From assembly GCA_963575745.1 (NCBI GenBank), contig CAUYUJ010000145.1, positions 76,310 to 106,309 of the forward strand: DNA of 30,000 bases. The letters run 5' to 3'. A program made the translations under genes and the position numbers. The notes under the pieces are model-generated. The model saw nothing but the letters and a program-made list of their open reading frames with translations, did not search any database and was not told where the DNA came from. Each line of letters opens with the position of its first letter. Positions within the stretch are counted from its first letter, which is position 1. Positions 28,293 through 30,000 of the stretch are shown here, one piece after another. The DNA is from Prorocentrum cordatum. Its lineage: Eukaryota; Sar; Dinophyceae; Prorocentrales; Prorocentraceae.

Positions 28293-28606
28293 GGATAACC
28301 TACGCATTCGTACCACTCGGTGCAAAGATCCTCACAATCTGTCTGATTAGCGCTATTGTCTAAAGACAGTACAGTCCATGTCTGTGTGGCGGTATTGCTT
28401 CTGGGCGCATTGCACTTGCACTCTCCAGTGCCATTCTTCTCATACGTAATCGGATATCCGATCTGATATTGGAGCAAATAGGCGTCTTCGACGGCTTTCG
28501 TCCGCACGCCACTCGTGCAACTGCTCCCGTGCAGTGCGACGCCGGCGTCGATTGCATAGGCCGAAAGCAACCCGACAAAGGCAACTGCCATGTAGATCGC
28601 CGGCAT
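28293..28606 (-). CDS. First exon: signal peptide and start of PAN/apple-like domain
   Basis: The frame is open from 28678, but the codon there is TTG. The first ATG is at 28606 (CCAACATGCC), and it opens directly onto a signal peptide, MPAIYMAVAFVGLLSAYAI followed by DAGVA. The mature part has Cys at CTSG, ECKC, DCEDLC and YECVGYP. DCEDLCTEWYECVGY matches the first half of a PAN/apple domain (CxxxCxxxxxCxgY), which normally continues to a Cys-Tyr-Leu strand; STCYLYYQ in the exon at 25351-26362 could supply that. TAA at 28292-28290 is embedded in GTAAGG, a good splice donor, so the frame end is probably an exon end at 28293. The gene was called on content and signal peptide. No spliced-leader relic was seen upstream, and the upstream DNA becomes tandem repeat at 28687. 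Confidence 0.68.
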
Positions 28607-28686
28607 GTTGGCAATGACAGGGAATGTGCGATTTCGGAATGACAAGCTTCTACCCGAACGAGCCAAACTGGTCCTCAAAGCTCTTC

Positions 28687-30000
28687 AGATTGTCCAAAAG
28701 GGTTATCCTGGAGGTCCATCGCAACCCAGGGGGGCAGGTGCACGCTGAACGGGCTTCGGCTCCAGCATGGGGGAGCAGAACAGCTCAGGGCTACAAGAGG
28801 TGACGTCCAGAGGGCCCCATAAAGTTGTAAGACAGCCTGGAATGGCTCCAGGAGCAGACAAAAACGCCCCACGAGAGCCCCGAGCACCACAAAGACAGCC
28901 CAACGGGGCGTCCAGAGCGACCCAGGACAGCCCAAGGAAACCGCAAGAAGGCCCAAAAGGCCGCCAAGACAGCCCAGCATGGCCCCGATTGCTGCCCACA
29001 CCGCGGTAAATGGTGCCCAAGGCGCTCAAGATTGCCAAGGAGGGCTTGCAGGGACGGGGGGCAAGGTGCACGCTATACGGGCCCCAGCTCCATCCAGCAG
29101 GGAGGCAGGGCTCCAAGAGGTGACGTCGATAGGGCCCCGTAGAGTTAGTTGTTAAGACCGCTAAGGACGGCCCCAGGAACAGCCCAGAACGGCCCACGAG
29201 AGCCCCGAAGACCTCAGAGACAGCCCAACAGAGCTTCCAGAGAGGCCCAGGACGGCCCAAGGGAACCCCCAAGAAGGCCCCAGAGGCCGCCAAGACAGCC
29301 AAGCATGGCCCCGATTGCTACCCCAAACGAGCCAAAATGATCTCCAAATCGCCTAGGATTGCCCAAGAGGGTTTTTGCTCAGGGAGGCCCAGTGCGACCC
29401 CCCGGGGGGGGGGCGGCGGGAGGGGCGGGGGGCAGGTGCACGCGATGAGGGCTCCGGCTCAAGAATTGGGGGCAGGACGGCTCAGGGCTCCAAGAGGTGA
29501 CGTCCAGAGGGCCCCATAGAGTTGTAAGACAGCTTGGGATGGCTCCAGGTGCAGCCCAGAACGGCCAACGAGTGCCCCGAGCGCCACAGAGACAGCCCAA
29601 CAGGGCTTCCAGAGAGGCCCAGGACGGCCCAAGGGAGCCCCAAGAAGGCCAAAAAGGCCGCCCAGACGGCCCAGCGTGGCCCCGATTGCTGCCTCAAGCT
29701 GTCAATATGGCCCCCCCAGGCGCCCAAGATTGCCCAAGACGGCCTGCAGGGATGCCCAGCGCGACGCGACGGGGACAGGAGGGGCGGGGGGCAAGGTGCA
29801 CGCTACACGGGCCCCAGTTCCAGCAGACTGAGTTGCAAGGCAGCCTGGGATGGCTCCATGAGCAGCCCAGAACGGCCCACAAGAGCCCCGAGAACCACAG
29901 AGACAGCCCAGCAGGGCCCCCGGAGAGGCCCAGGACGGCCCACGGGAGCCCCGAGAGGGCGCAAAAGGCCGCCAAGACAGCCCAGCATGGCCCCGACCCC
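28687..30000 (-). repeat. 320-375 bp tandem repeat of CCCAAGA family, at least four units
   Basis: The landmark CAAGAGGTGACGTC(CAGA)GGGCCCC is at 28793, 29115 and 29491, with a diverged unit at 29824 onward. CATGGCCCCGATTGCT is at 28978, 29304 and 29674 (CGTGG variant), and again truncated at the window end. GCAGGTGCACGC-type blocks lie at 28732, 29063, 29430 and 29794. Within each unit are CCCAAGA, GCCCAGGAC and GAGAGCCCC repeats. It continues beyond the window. Confidence 0.9.

Overview
This window reads as nuclear DNA of a dinoflagellate. The basis is the mixture of a GC-rich background, very dense simple and complex repeats, a Ty1/copia element whose gag and pol pieces look like those I know from dinoflagellates, and a GC-rich secreted-protein gene with a GDPH-type vWD-like domain and a Thr-Pro linker. 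The species cannot be fixed from sequence alone. Coding DNA is a small minority; most long open frames here are by-products of periodic repeats.

Layout. 1-1060: ACAT microsatellite, GGGCTATA array, then a 270-bp element with terminal inverted repeats. 1060-5265: arrays of a CTTGGGG-type degenerate repeat. 2332-5262 folds into a large imperfect palindrome around a GGC-repeat core, and a second smaller palindrome sits inside it. 5265-5935: TTCGAA-rich repeats, then unassigned sequence. 5936-11764: one Ty1/copia retrotransposon on the minus strand with 131/132-bp LTRs, a 5-bp target duplication TTAAG, a primer-binding site fitting initiator tRNA-Met, and gag, protease, SAP-like, integrase, RT and RNase H in copia order. 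Its polyprotein frame is broken by at least three frameshifts and one stop, besides the gag/pol frame change. 11765-13900: microsatellite and short tandem repeats. 13900-19250: a mosaic of purine tracts, CTTGGGG arrays, a segmental duplication (14427-14960 and 18217-18583) that shows the empty site of a small transposon, a 372-bp tandem module and a 151-bp duplication. 19250-24400: a 3-kb block of unrelated microsatellites bounded by 66-bp inverted repeats, lying between GAC-rich arrays. 24400-25350: unassigned, then CCCAAGA and AC repeats. 25351-28606: probably one minus-strand gene encoding signal peptide, PAN/apple-like domain, Thr-Pro linker and vWD-like domain, split by an intron of about 1.9 kb that is filled with a 74-bp tandem repeat. 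28687-30000: a large tandem array running off the end.

Working picture: one probable secreted or surface-protein gene and one dead or nearly dead retrotransposon lie in repeat DNA. The repeat DNA is itself organised into palindromes, foldback elements and orientation-switching arrays.
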